NCBI GenBank assembly: GCA_022708585.1 | Contig: JAKIYJ010000103.1 | Location: forward strand, 1-5,669 | Reading direction: 5' to 3' | DNA: 5,669 bases | Origin: Bacteroidota bacterium | Lineage (GTDB): Bacteria; Bacteroidota; Bacteroidia; Bacteroidales; JAKIYJ01 | Shown: piece by piece, positions 1-4,940 of the stretch | How positions within the stretch are numbered: position 1 is the stretch's first letter | How the letters are laid out: each line of letters opens with the position of its first letter | The notes under the pieces: model-generated | Told to the model about the DNA's origin: nothing | The model's input: the letters and a program-made list of their open reading frames with translations, nothing else | The model's database searches: none | Program-made: the position numbers and the translations under genes

Positions 1-189
1 CAGACTATCGCATATTGTAACGCTAAAACCAATCCATTTTTTCCCCGTTACATCATAGCTGTTCATTGCTCCAATATTTCCAGTACCTTCATATCTAATA
101 TCCTTTTTCACAGTAAATTTTACAAAAATAAAAGCAAATGGTATCGAACCAAGCAAATAGCTAATAAGCATAATATAAAGAAATTCCAT
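1..189 (-). CDS. plsY: PlsY-type glycerol-3-phosphate acyltransferase, N-terminal fragment (cut by window edge)
   Basis: This minus-strand frame starts at the ATG at 189-187 and stays open to base 1, giving 63 residues; the rest lies outside the window. PlsY is an integral membrane enzyme of about 200 residues that moves an acyl chain from acyl-phosphate to sn-glycerol-3-phosphate, the first acylation of phospholipid synthesis. The sequence shows a first hydrophobic helix (residues about 2-24, with the typical 'YLLGSIPFAF') followed by the family's motif 1 region 'GTGNIGAMNSYDVTGKKW' (35-52). Canonical motif 1 reads roughly GSGNIGATNVLRTLG; here Ser is Thr and the usual Arg position is Asp46, so this is a divergent member. 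The sequence before the ATG is only A/T with no Shine-Dalgarno, as for most genes here. It lies downstream of the RodZ-like gene on the same strand, 165 bp away, and may have its own promoter. Confidence 0.85.
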   Translation of the reverse strand, partial: MEFLYIMLISYLLGSIPFAFIFVKFTVKKDIRYEGTGNIGAMNSYDVTGKKWIGFSVTICDSL

Positions 190-230
190 ATTTTTAATAA
201 TTTTAATTTTAAAAATCAAAATATTTAATT

Positions 231-253
231 GCAAATATATGCAAATAAGTCAA
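231..253 (-). promoter_or_regulatory. Candidate promoter for plsY (weak)
   Basis: Read on the minus strand, TTGACTT (253-247) is followed by TATATTTGC (239-231). The latter fits the Bacteroidota -7 consensus TAnnTTTG exactly and lies about 40 bases before the plsY ATG. The spacing between the two boxes is shorter than the usual 17-23 bp between the -33 and -7 elements, so only the -7-like box is persuasive. A short direct repeat, GCAAATA at 231-237 and 241-247, overlaps it. In such A/T-rich DNA a chance match is quite possible. Confidence 0.3.
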
Positions 254-354
254 TTTTTTTAAGATTAAAATACAAAGTAAAAACAAATTGTATAAATCTG
301 ATGGTTTACTTTACGGCGATTAAGAGATGAACTTAGGAAAAATGAAATAACAAA

Positions 355-1290
355 CTATCTTACTGAATCTTTTTTCTTGTCTTGAAAAAAGCTTGGTCTA
401 TGGATATTTGAAGGAGTTAAAAACATAGGTGCAGTTTCCTGCTTTTGTTTAAGCATATTTGAGTGTCTAATCGCATTTCGGGCAGAATCAGAAATATACG
501 CTTTTTTTATTATACTGTCTTTTGTAATTTTCAATTCATTAATTTTGGAATAGGGGCCTCCTAAAGGTGGAAGTAACAATCCATCTCGCCATAATTCTAC
601 TGCACCAGCACGGCTTAAAGAGATTACAAAGTAATTCTCTGCAGCCCAAGAGCGAGCAGTATTTGTTAATAAAATTACTTCTTCGTTTCTTTTATCGTCA
701 ATATTGATTTTAATCCAGACGCTATCGGAAGCACGTGCCTCCAATTTAATCAATCCTGTTTGAGTATAAATCAAACCGGAATTTGTATCCAAATGATTTG
801 CTCTCTCGTTTGTTACTTGTTGTAAATCTTGAGTTGATATAGACTTTTTATCTGTGCTATCGTAAAAAAGTGTAAAATAAAAAACAACTATTATTACTAA
901 AATAATTGAAATAAAAATAACAGTATTAATCAAATTTGTTCGATTAATTAATTTATATCTATCATTTATAAAAGATAAGAATTGATTATTTTTTTTTACT
1001 TCTGCTGTTTTTTTTATTTGAGAAATTTGCTTTTGAAGGTCATCATCAATTACTTTTACATTTTCTTTAGTATCTTCAATCATTAAATCACTATCATTTA
1101 TATCAATTTTAAGATACGTGGCATACATCTTATAATAATTTTTTATATAAACTCTAGGCAAAAATGTTGTACTTCCTTCCTCCATAGCTTGTATATACGA
1201 GAGATTAATATTAGTTTCTCTACTTGCATCTTTTTGAGAAATTTTTCTTTTTTCTCTTGCTTCCCTTATATGTTTCCCAATTTCCAACAT
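355..1290 (-). CDS. rodZ: RodZ-like cell-shape protein (HTH, one TM helix, DUF4115)
   Basis: The 311-residue product has the RodZ layout. An N-terminal Cro-like helix-turn-helix of the RodZ type spans about residues 3-65 ('IGKHIREAREKRKIS', then 'AMEEGSTTFLPRVYIKNYY', where the E-x-G...LP-x-x-Y pattern is typical). A charged linker follows (about 70-115), then a single strongly hydrophobic segment at about 121-143, then an exported part with a DUF4115 domain at about 180-256 ('IKLEARASDSVWIKI', later 'LPPLGGPYSKI'). In the known family the HTH binds MreB in the cytoplasm and the protein helps organise the elongasome in the inner membrane. A tail of about 55 polar and basic residues after DUF4115 is not part of the core fold. 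The start at 1290 is the only one that keeps the full HTH; only A/T precedes it. The gene ends with TAG and is divergent from the DUF2279 gene, sharing a 102-bp intergenic region. The family call is secure; a role with MreB is inferred. Confidence 0.88.
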   Translation of the reverse strand: MLEIGKHIREAREKRKISQKDASRETNINLSYIQAMEEGSTTFLPRVYIKNYYKMYATYLKIDINDSDLMIEDTKENVKVIDDDLQKQISQIKKTAEVKKNNQFLSFINDRYKLINRTNLINTVIFISIILVIIVVFYFTLFYDSTDKKSISTQDLQQVTNERANHLDTNSGLIYTQTGLIKLEARASDSVWIKINIDDKRNEEVILLTNTARSWAAENYFVISLSRAGAVELWRDGLLLPPLGGPYSKINELKITKDSIIKKAYISDSARNAIRHSNMLKQKQETAPMFLTPSNIHRPSFFQDKKKDSVR

Positions 1291-1333
1291 TTTATAATTG
1301 ATAAATTTTTTATGTTTTTAGTTAGTTAATTAC

Positions 1334-1341
1334 TAAATTTG
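1334..1341 (+). promoter_or_regulatory. Candidate Bacteroidota-type -7 box before the DUF2279 gene
   Basis: TAAATTTG matches the Bacteroidota -7 consensus TAnnTTTG and lies about 50 bases before the ATG at 1393, in the 102-bp region between two divergent genes. No clear TTTG -33 box is found at the right distance; the nearest candidate is ATG/TTTT-rich sequence at 1311-1319. No comparable box was found for the opposite strand. This is only a consensus match in A/T-rich DNA. Confidence 0.3.
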
Positions 1342-1392
1342 TAATTAAATAGTTTTTTAAATTAAAAACACATAATTTTAACAGAAAAAATA

Positions 1393-2421
1393 ATGCCAGA
1401 AAATACAATTAATAAATATTTAATTACAAATATTATAATTATTTGCATAATATTAAATTATTCATCGAAAGCAAGCGAAGATACTACAATAACAAAAGAC
1501 ACAGAAACATTCTTTGCAGGTTCAAAACATTATACAATATTAGGCGATAATCCCCCAACTGAAACCAATATAAAACCAATACCACTCGCGATAACAGCAG
1601 GTGCTGTTACTGGTGTTTTCATTGCTCAGCATTATTTACAGCTCAATACAATATGGAAAGAACGCTCTGATTTCCAAATCGTTGAAGATGGCCGCTATGC
1701 TCTTTATGCTGATAAAGCAGGGCACTTTTTTGGAACTTATTTTACTGCTTATTTGATGTCAGAAAGTTTAATGCTATCCGGATTTAGCTATGAAACTTCA
1801 AATATAATTGGTTCTTGTATTGGGTTGGGCTATACGACTTATGTAGAAATTCTTGATGGTTTCGGCACAAACTGGGGATTTTGCCCAAGTGATTTTTATG
1901 CGGACATTGCAGGCGCTGCTTTCCATTTTTCTCAAATCTATGTACCTTTTATGCAGAACTTCACACCAAAATTCACATATATACCTGCAAACTGGCATGG
2001 CGAATTGAAACGTAAGCCATCTGATATGTTTATTGATGATTATAGCTCACATACTCTTTGGCTTTCTGTTAATGTTTATAATTTATTACCGGAAAAATTT
2101 AAAAAATATTGGGTGCCATGGCTTGAAATCAGCTTTGGATATGCTGCAAGAAATCTTTGCTCGCCCTGTACTCCAGATATATTATGCGACCCAACCCGCT
2201 CAAATCAGATTTATGACGATGTCTGGGGAAATCCAAAATTTATCATTTCTTTAGATTATAATTTAGTTGAGCTATTGCCAGATGGACCCGGCTTTTGGAA
2301 TTGGTTCAGGCAAACACTAAATAATTTCAAACTGCCTTCTCCAGCTATCGAATTTGGAGATGTTACAAAATTTTACTTAATTTACCCTTTTTCTATTAAC
2401 TTGAATAATATTAGATTTTAA
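1393..2421 (+). CDS. DUF2279 family exported protein
   Basis: The 342-residue product contains the hallmarks of DUF2279 (the YfiM-like predicted periplasmic family). These are 'DKAGHFFGTY' at 107-116 and 'EILDGFGTNWGFCPSDFYAD' at 152-171, which correspond to the family's D-K-x-G-H-F and E-x-x-D-G-F...W-G-F-S-x-x-D patterns with many acidic and aromatic residues. Residues about 8-24 are hydrophobic, and 'SSKA' followed by 'SED' would suit signal peptidase cleavage near residue 27. Hydrophobic stretches at about 64-80 and 137-150 could be membrane-associated helices. The C-terminal half (about 200-342) is rich in aromatic residues and contains 'SLDYNLVELLP' (286-296), an extension also typical of the longer Bacteroidota members as I recall them. 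The biochemical function is unknown. A 14-bp gap to the glycosyltransferase gene suggests co-transcription. No Shine-Dalgarno is present before the ATG. Confidence 0.8.
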   Translation: MPENTINKYLITNIIIICIILNYSSKASEDTTITKDTETFFAGSKHYTILGDNPPTETNIKPIPLAITAGAVTGVFIAQHYLQLNTIWKERSDFQIVEDGRYALYADKAGHFFGTYFTAYLMSESLMLSGFSYETSNIIGSCIGLGYTTYVEILDGFGTNWGFCPSDFYADIAGAAFHFSQIYVPFMQNFTPKFTYIPANWHGELKRKPSDMFIDDYSSHTLWLSVNVYNLLPEKFKKYWVPWLEISFGYAARNLCSPCTPDILCDPTRSNQIYDDVWGNPKFIISLDYNLVELLPDGPGFWNWFRQTLNNFKLPSPAIEFGDVTKFYLIYPFSINLNNIRF

Positions 2422-2435
2422 AAATTAAATTTTAA

Positions 2436-3278
2436 ATGAAAACTTTAAGAGAAGACATTACTGAAGAACGCACTGCAAATAGCATTGAAGAAAAATATAT
2501 CCAATGCTTAGAAATCGAACAAAATATTAATTTATCGAAACCATTTATTAGTGTGATTGTTCCTGCGCTTCAGGAAGAAAAAATTATTGCAGATTCACTC
2601 TGCTGCTATACAAATGCCTTAAAAAAGAAATATAATTTTGAATTGATTGTAAGCGATGGCGGAAGCACTGATAAAACTGTTGATATTGCCAAAAAATACG
2701 CTGACAAAATTGTAATCCATACTGATAAAAAGCGTCAGACTATTGCCGGAGGCAGGAATAATGGCGCAAGAGTTGCAAGTGGCGATATACTCGTCTTTAT
2801 TAATGCTGATACAAAACCCAAAGACCCCGAACGCTTTTTTCAGGTTATTAACAACTGGGCAATGAATAAAAATGGGTTCCGTGATGCTGCTGCTATTGCC
2901 TGTAAAGTTTATGCTGCTCCCGATGAAATTACTTTTAAAGACAAACTGTTCTTTTCTATTCATAACTGCTACGTATGCCTGCTTAATTCTATGAAAATTG
3001 GTATGGGTAGAGGTGAATGTCAAATTGTAAAATCTAAGGTGTTTAAAGACATTGATGGATACAATTCTGATATTGTTGCGGGAGAAGATTTCGATTTATA
3101 CCGAAGAATTTCAAAGAAATATTTAATTAAGTATTCAAGTGAATTAGTTGTATATGAGTCATTAAGAAGATACAGGAAATTCGGATATTTGCCTATTCTT
3201 TTTTCCTGGTCGCTTAATTCTCTTTCAGTTATTTTTCGTGGAAAATCTATTTCTAAAATCTGGGAAGCAGTAAGGTAA
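2436..3278 (+). CDS. Family 2 glycosyltransferase (GT-A fold)
   Basis: The 280-residue product has a GT-A nucleotide-sugar domain starting at about residue 37. Visible motifs in order are 'ISVIVPALQEEKII' (38-51), the nucleotide-binding 'VSDGGSTDKT' (72-81), 'GRNNGARVASGDILVFINADT' in two parts (106-117 and 118-126; Asp125 is the metal-site Asp, and the usual first D of DxD is Asn123), 'GEDFDLYRRI' (216-225) supplying the likely catalytic acidic pair, and 'ESLRRYRKFGYL' (241-252). The A-D-T form and the S-x-R-R...G end recall the small TIGR04283-like GT2 group. Sugar donor and acceptor cannot be read from sequence. A moderately hydrophobic stretch at 251-266 may touch the membrane. The 36 residues before the fold are polar and unassigned; M1 is the only ATG before residue 143. 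It lies 14 bp after the DUF2279 gene with an A/T-only leader and 30 bp before the lipoprotein gene, so an operon is likely. Confidence 0.88.
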   Translation: MKTLREDITEERTANSIEEKYIQCLEIEQNINLSKPFISVIVPALQEEKIIADSLCCYTNALKKKYNFELIVSDGGSTDKTVDIAKKYADKIVIHTDKKRQTIAGGRNNGARVASGDILVFINADTKPKDPERFFQVINNWAMNKNGFRDAAAIACKVYAAPDEITFKDKLFFSIHNCYVCLLNSMKIGMGRGECQIVKSKVFKDIDGYNSDIVAGEDFDLYRRISKKYLIKYSSELVVYESLRRYRKFGYLPILFSWSLNSLSVIFRGKSISKIWEAVR

Positions 3279-3295
3279 AAAATATATAATTTTAT

Positions 3296-3303
3296 AAAAG
3301 GAG
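3296..3303 (+). promoter_or_regulatory. Strong Shine-Dalgarno for the lipoprotein gene
   Basis: AAAAGGAG lies five bases before the ATG at 3309. It is near-consensus and fixes the start. It stands out because the two upstream genes of the same probable operon have no purine-rich site at all. Confidence 0.75.
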
Positions 3304-3308
3304 TATTT

Positions 3309-3926
3309 ATGAAAAATTTTTCTATAGTTTTGTTTTGCTTATTTTTAATGTTCAGTTGTTCTGATAATAGTACCGATTCAAATGATTCGAAAAAAGAAAT
3401 CTGGCCTCTTGCTGTTGGGAACAAATGGACTTATACTATTTTTAGTTATCATAGTACTAATATTGATAGCATAGAAAATAAAGGTACTTTTGAATATTAT
3501 ATTCCATATAGCAAAATTGTTGATGGGGTAGAATGGTTTGCATTTGCTGAATTAGGAAATACTCCTAATTTTTATTTTACAAATAAAAGCGACGGTCTTT
3601 GGGGGACTGAGTATTTGAAAGATTCTGCTAATTTTAATCCCGAGAAAACTATATTGGCTTATAAGTATCCTACTTATGTTGGTGAATACAATCCTAAAGA
3701 TTCTTCAGGAATTAAAACTTTTAGTATCAACGATTTAATAAATACTACGGCTGGTAGCTTTAATTGTATTAGATATGTCCGGTCAAATGATGAAACTAAT
3801 AGTGCCTATTTAGCACCTGGTATTGGATTAGTCAAAACACAACAAATTACTCATATAGACACAATAGCCAAAGATACAAGCTGGGTAGGACAAATTCTTA
3901 TAAGCTATGAATTAAAAAAGAAGTAA
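3309..3926 (+). CDS. Small secreted lipoprotein with GNKWTY motif
   Basis: The 205-residue product begins with a short basic, hydrophobic leader (MKNFSIVLFCLFLMFS) and Cys17, followed by the polar linker 'SDNSTDSNDSKK'. This looks like a lipoprotein signal with a relaxed lipobox (M-F-S-C), so the mature protein is probably acylated at Cys17 and anchored in a membrane of the envelope. The mature part opens with 'PLAVGNKWTY' (33-42), a motif frequent in secreted proteins of Bacteroidota and Ignavibacteria, and later has 'TTAGSFNCIRYV' (146-157) and 'APGIGLVK' (169-176), matching the common pattern of an aG.F...Y strand and a closing GIGLVK. It looks like an all-beta domain. No catalytic residues are recognisable and the function is unknown. 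It follows the glycosyltransferase gene by 30 bp but has its own strong ribosome binding site. Confidence 0.8.
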   Translation: MKNFSIVLFCLFLMFSCSDNSTDSNDSKKEIWPLAVGNKWTYTIFSYHSTNIDSIENKGTFEYYIPYSKIVDGVEWFAFAELGNTPNFYFTNKSDGLWGTEYLKDSANFNPEKTILAYKYPTYVGEYNPKDSSGIKTFSINDLINTTAGSFNCIRYVRSNDETNSAYLAPGIGLVKTQQITHIDTIAKDTSWVGQILISYELKKK

Positions 3927-3936
3927 GAAAAAAACT

Positions 3937-3961
3937 AAAAACTTCTGTCTCAAGTGTTTTT
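3937..3961 (+). terminator. Weak intrinsic terminator candidate after the lipoprotein gene
   Basis: AAAAACTT (3937-3944) can pair with AAGT plus TTTT (3952-3955 and 3957-3960) across the loop CTGTCTC, with one bulged G at 3956; the arm ends in a run of five T. It lies 10 bases after the stop codon. The stem is mostly A-T, so termination would be weak. It may instead be the edge of the repeat island. Confidence 0.35.
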
Positions 3962-3963
3962 CA

Positions 3964-3993
3964 GTCATACGAGCAACAAGCTGATAGTATGAC
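3964..3993. repeat. GTCATAC palindrome, copy 1
   Basis: GTCATAC (3964-3970) and GTATGAC (3987-3993) form a perfect 7-bp inverted repeat around a 16-base centre. The right half, GCTGATAGTATGAC (3980-3993), recurs exactly in copy 3. An A-run follows. Confidence 0.7.
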
Positions 3994-4005
3994 AAAAAAA
4001 TAGCT

Positions 4006-4034
4006 GTCATTCCGATACGAAGTGAGGAATCTCA
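4006..4034. repeat. GTCATTCCG...GGAATCTCAC short palindromic repeat
   Basis: GTCATTCCGATACGAAG, then TGAGGAATCTCAC. ATTCC (4009-4013) and GGAAT (4026-4030) are the stem ends. The pattern 'GTCATTCCGA...GAGGAATCTC' resembles a short interspersed element I recognise from intergenic regions of Bacteroidota-type genomes; only one copy is present here. Confidence 0.5.
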
Positions 4035-4100
4035 CAATTTTTTTGTAACCGCTAAAACTTTTGCAAAGCCCGAGAAACTCGTGCGATAGTAAAAGAAAAA

Positions 4101-4132
4101 AGTCATACTATCAGCAAGCTGATAGCATTACT
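4101..4132. repeat. GTCATAC palindrome, copy 2 (most symmetrical core)
   Basis: The core CTATCAGC (4108-4115), AA, GCTGATAG (4118-4125) is a perfect 8-bp stem with a two-base loop. The palindrome continues imperfectly outward to AGTCATA/CATTACT, with mismatches at 4107/4126 and 4104/4129. A-rich DNA flanks both sides. Confidence 0.7.
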
Positions 4133-4143
4133 GAAAAAAGTCA

Positions 4144-4231
4144 GAACCTTGATTAGAAAGATTAAAGGATTTCTTGATTAATAAAGAAAAAAAATTATCA
4201 GGTAATCATTAAATCAGATTAATCACGGTTC
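4144..4231. repeat. 88-bp imperfect palindrome with GAACC/GGTTC ends
   Basis: The left end GAACCTTGATT (4144-4154) is the reverse complement of the right end AATCACGGTTC (4221-4231) except for one base. Beyond the ends, the two arms still match at roughly three quarters of positions for about 38 bases, so the whole element can fold into one long, bulged hairpin. Its inside is built from repeated GATTA/GGATT words. It encodes nothing visible and looks like a small non-autonomous palindromic element. Confidence 0.65.
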
Positions 4232-4277
4232 AAAGACAAAAGAAATTAAAAAAGATATACCGCTGAGGCACATCTGC

Positions 4278-4324
4278 AAAAAAAGATGGACTTCACTTTT
4301 CTAAGTGGAGTCCATCTAAAAAAA
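4278..4324 (-). terminator. Strong hairpin between A-tracts (minus-strand terminator shape)
   Basis: AGATGGACTTCACTT (4284-4298) pairs with AAGTGGAGTCCATCT (4303-4317) over the four-base loop TTCT, with 14 of 15 Watson-Crick pairs and the remaining one a T/G opposition. Seven A flank each side (4278-4284 and 4318-4324). Read on the minus strand it is a stem followed by a T-run, the form of an intrinsic terminator; on the plus strand no T-run follows. No gene to be terminated is evident, so it may equally be another palindromic repeat. CATCT at 4271-4275 could compete for pairing with AGATG at 4284-4288. Confidence 0.5.
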
Positions 4325-4480
4325 TATCCCGTTAGGGATTATATATTTGTAACAAGAGAAAGTCCACTCCTGTTCTTATCCCGTTAGGGATTATATATAC
4401 AATATTACTATTTAATCCCTACGGGATAACAGCAGAAAAGTAGCTTGTATGTTACAAATATTTAATCCCTATCGGGATAA
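4325..4480. repeat. Nested inverted array of four ATCCC/GGGAT units (REP/BIME-like)
   Basis: Unit 1 (4325-4354) and unit 2 (4377-4400) are in the same orientation and identical over their first 22 bases. Units 3 (4408-4429) and 4 (4450-4480) are inverted. The outer pair, units 1 and 4, match at 28 of 30 positions as inverted repeats, including the tail TATTTGTAACA. The inner pair, units 2 and 3, form a second hairpin inside it. Each unit is itself a mini-hairpin with an ATCCC/GGGAT stem and a loop of three or four bases that differs (GTTA, GTTA, TAC, TATC). A conserved stem with a variable loop, in alternating orientation, is what REP/BIME clusters look like. Mobilisation by a REP-associated transposase is inference; none is encoded here. 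Confidence 0.7.
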
Positions 4481-4506
4481 AGAAATGAAAATTGATACAT
4501 AATGTA

Positions 4507-4540
4507 AAGTCATGCAAACAACTTGCTGATAGTATGACTT
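4507..4540. repeat. GTCATAC palindrome, copy 3
   Basis: AAGTCAT (4507-4513) and ATGACTT (4534-4540) are perfect inverted ends. GCTGATAGTATGAC (4525-4538) is identical to copy 1 (3980-3993) and in the same orientation, so copies 1 and 3 bracket most of the repeat island. Confidence 0.7.
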
Positions 4541-4589
4541 GAAAAATCTACTTTTTTGCAATTCTTTTGTTTTATTCATACTTAAAAAT

Positions 4590-4673
4590 TCACTGCCAAT
4601 CTGTTTTAGCAACTAAAAATAATGTTTGAATATATTCCTCTTCAGGTATATATCCACAAATATATTTTTCAAA
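4590..4673 (-). pseudogene. Possible 3' remnant of a minus-strand gene
   Basis: Read on the minus strand, a frame ending at TGA (4592-4590) gives 'FEKYICGYIPEEE' followed by 'YIQTLFLVAKTDWQ', a composition that looks protein-like rather than random A/T sequence. Upstream it runs into a 15-base T-run (five Phe codons) and then low-complexity codons until a TAA near 4793, with no ATG start. I do not recognise the family. It may be the tail of a decayed gene or a chance frame. Confidence 0.2.
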
Positions 4674-4685
4674 AAAAAAAAAAAA
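4671..4685. repeat. Homopolymer run of 15 A
   Basis: Fifteen consecutive A on the plus strand, the longest homopolymer in the window. It would be prone to slippage and to sequencing error. Confidence 0.9.
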
Positions 4686-4855
4686 TTGCTTGCATATTAT
4701 AAAAAATAGTTTTAAATTGCTTTTAGGATTTAGAAGAAAATTATTGTGAAAAAAATATCTTGGCTTAATGGAGCAAATTTTGGCTTTTGTTTAGTTTGTT
4801 TTCCTAAATTAAAAGAAAAACTTGCAAAGTTAGGCGGAAACACAAGATAAATTAT

Positions 4856-4905
4856 AAAAAAACATCCTCCGCCGTTAGTTTACCGACTTTCAAAAGCGGA
4901 GGATG
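4856..4905 (-). terminator. CATCCTCCGC hairpin with minus-strand T-run
   Basis: CATCCTCCGC (4863-4872) and GCGGAGGATG (4896-4905) form a perfect 10-bp GC-rich stem with a 23-base loop. Seven A (4856-4862) precede it, so on the minus strand the stem is followed by seven T, like an intrinsic terminator. The nearest gene reads the other way. The stem sequence also resembles GTCATCCTCCG-type interspersed repeats, so a repeat element is an equally good explanation. Confidence 0.5.
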
Positions 4906-4934
4906 ACATTAAATCACTAATGTATTACAAATTT

Positions 4935-4940
4935 AAAGGA
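4935..4940 (+). promoter_or_regulatory. Shine-Dalgarno for the Cys-rich secreted protein
   Basis: AAAGGA lies ten bases before the ATG at 4951, at the long end of the usual spacing. It supports this start, which also gives a complete signal peptide. Confidence 0.55.

Noticed and set aside
274..312. AAAGTAAA...TTTACTTT inverted repeat after the RodZ-like gene as a terminator
   Set aside because: An 8-bp nearly all A/T stem with a 23-base loop and no following T-run on the minus strand; too weak to call.
1798..2254. 66- and 73-codon frames overlapping the DUF2279 gene
   Set aside because: Overlapped entirely by a frame with conserved DUF2279 motifs; no start site or domain of their own.
2619..3424. 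Two 134-codon minus-strand frames opposite the glycosyltransferase and lipoprotein genes
   Set aside because: They are antisense shadows; the plus-strand frames have clear GT2 motifs and a lipoprotein signal, while these have none.
4325..4480. CRISPR array from repeated ATCCC units
   Set aside because: Only four units, two of them inverted, with unequal spacing and no cas gene; the symmetry is palindromic, not direct repeat-spacer.
4250..4545. Retron msr-msd or diversity-generating element
   Set aside because: Inverted repeats and hairpins are present but there is no reverse transcriptase or effector gene in the window and no recognisable msr core.
4470..4579. 36-codon minus-strand frame starting MNKTKELQKS
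   Set aside because: It runs straight through the palindrome at 4507-4540 and into the ATCCC array, so its residues are dictated by repeat sequence.
4746..4850. 34-codon plus-strand frame starting GTG (VKKISWLNGANFG...)
   Set aside because: Very short, no ribosome binding site, no recognisable motif, and in A/T-rich DNA a chance frame of this length is expected.
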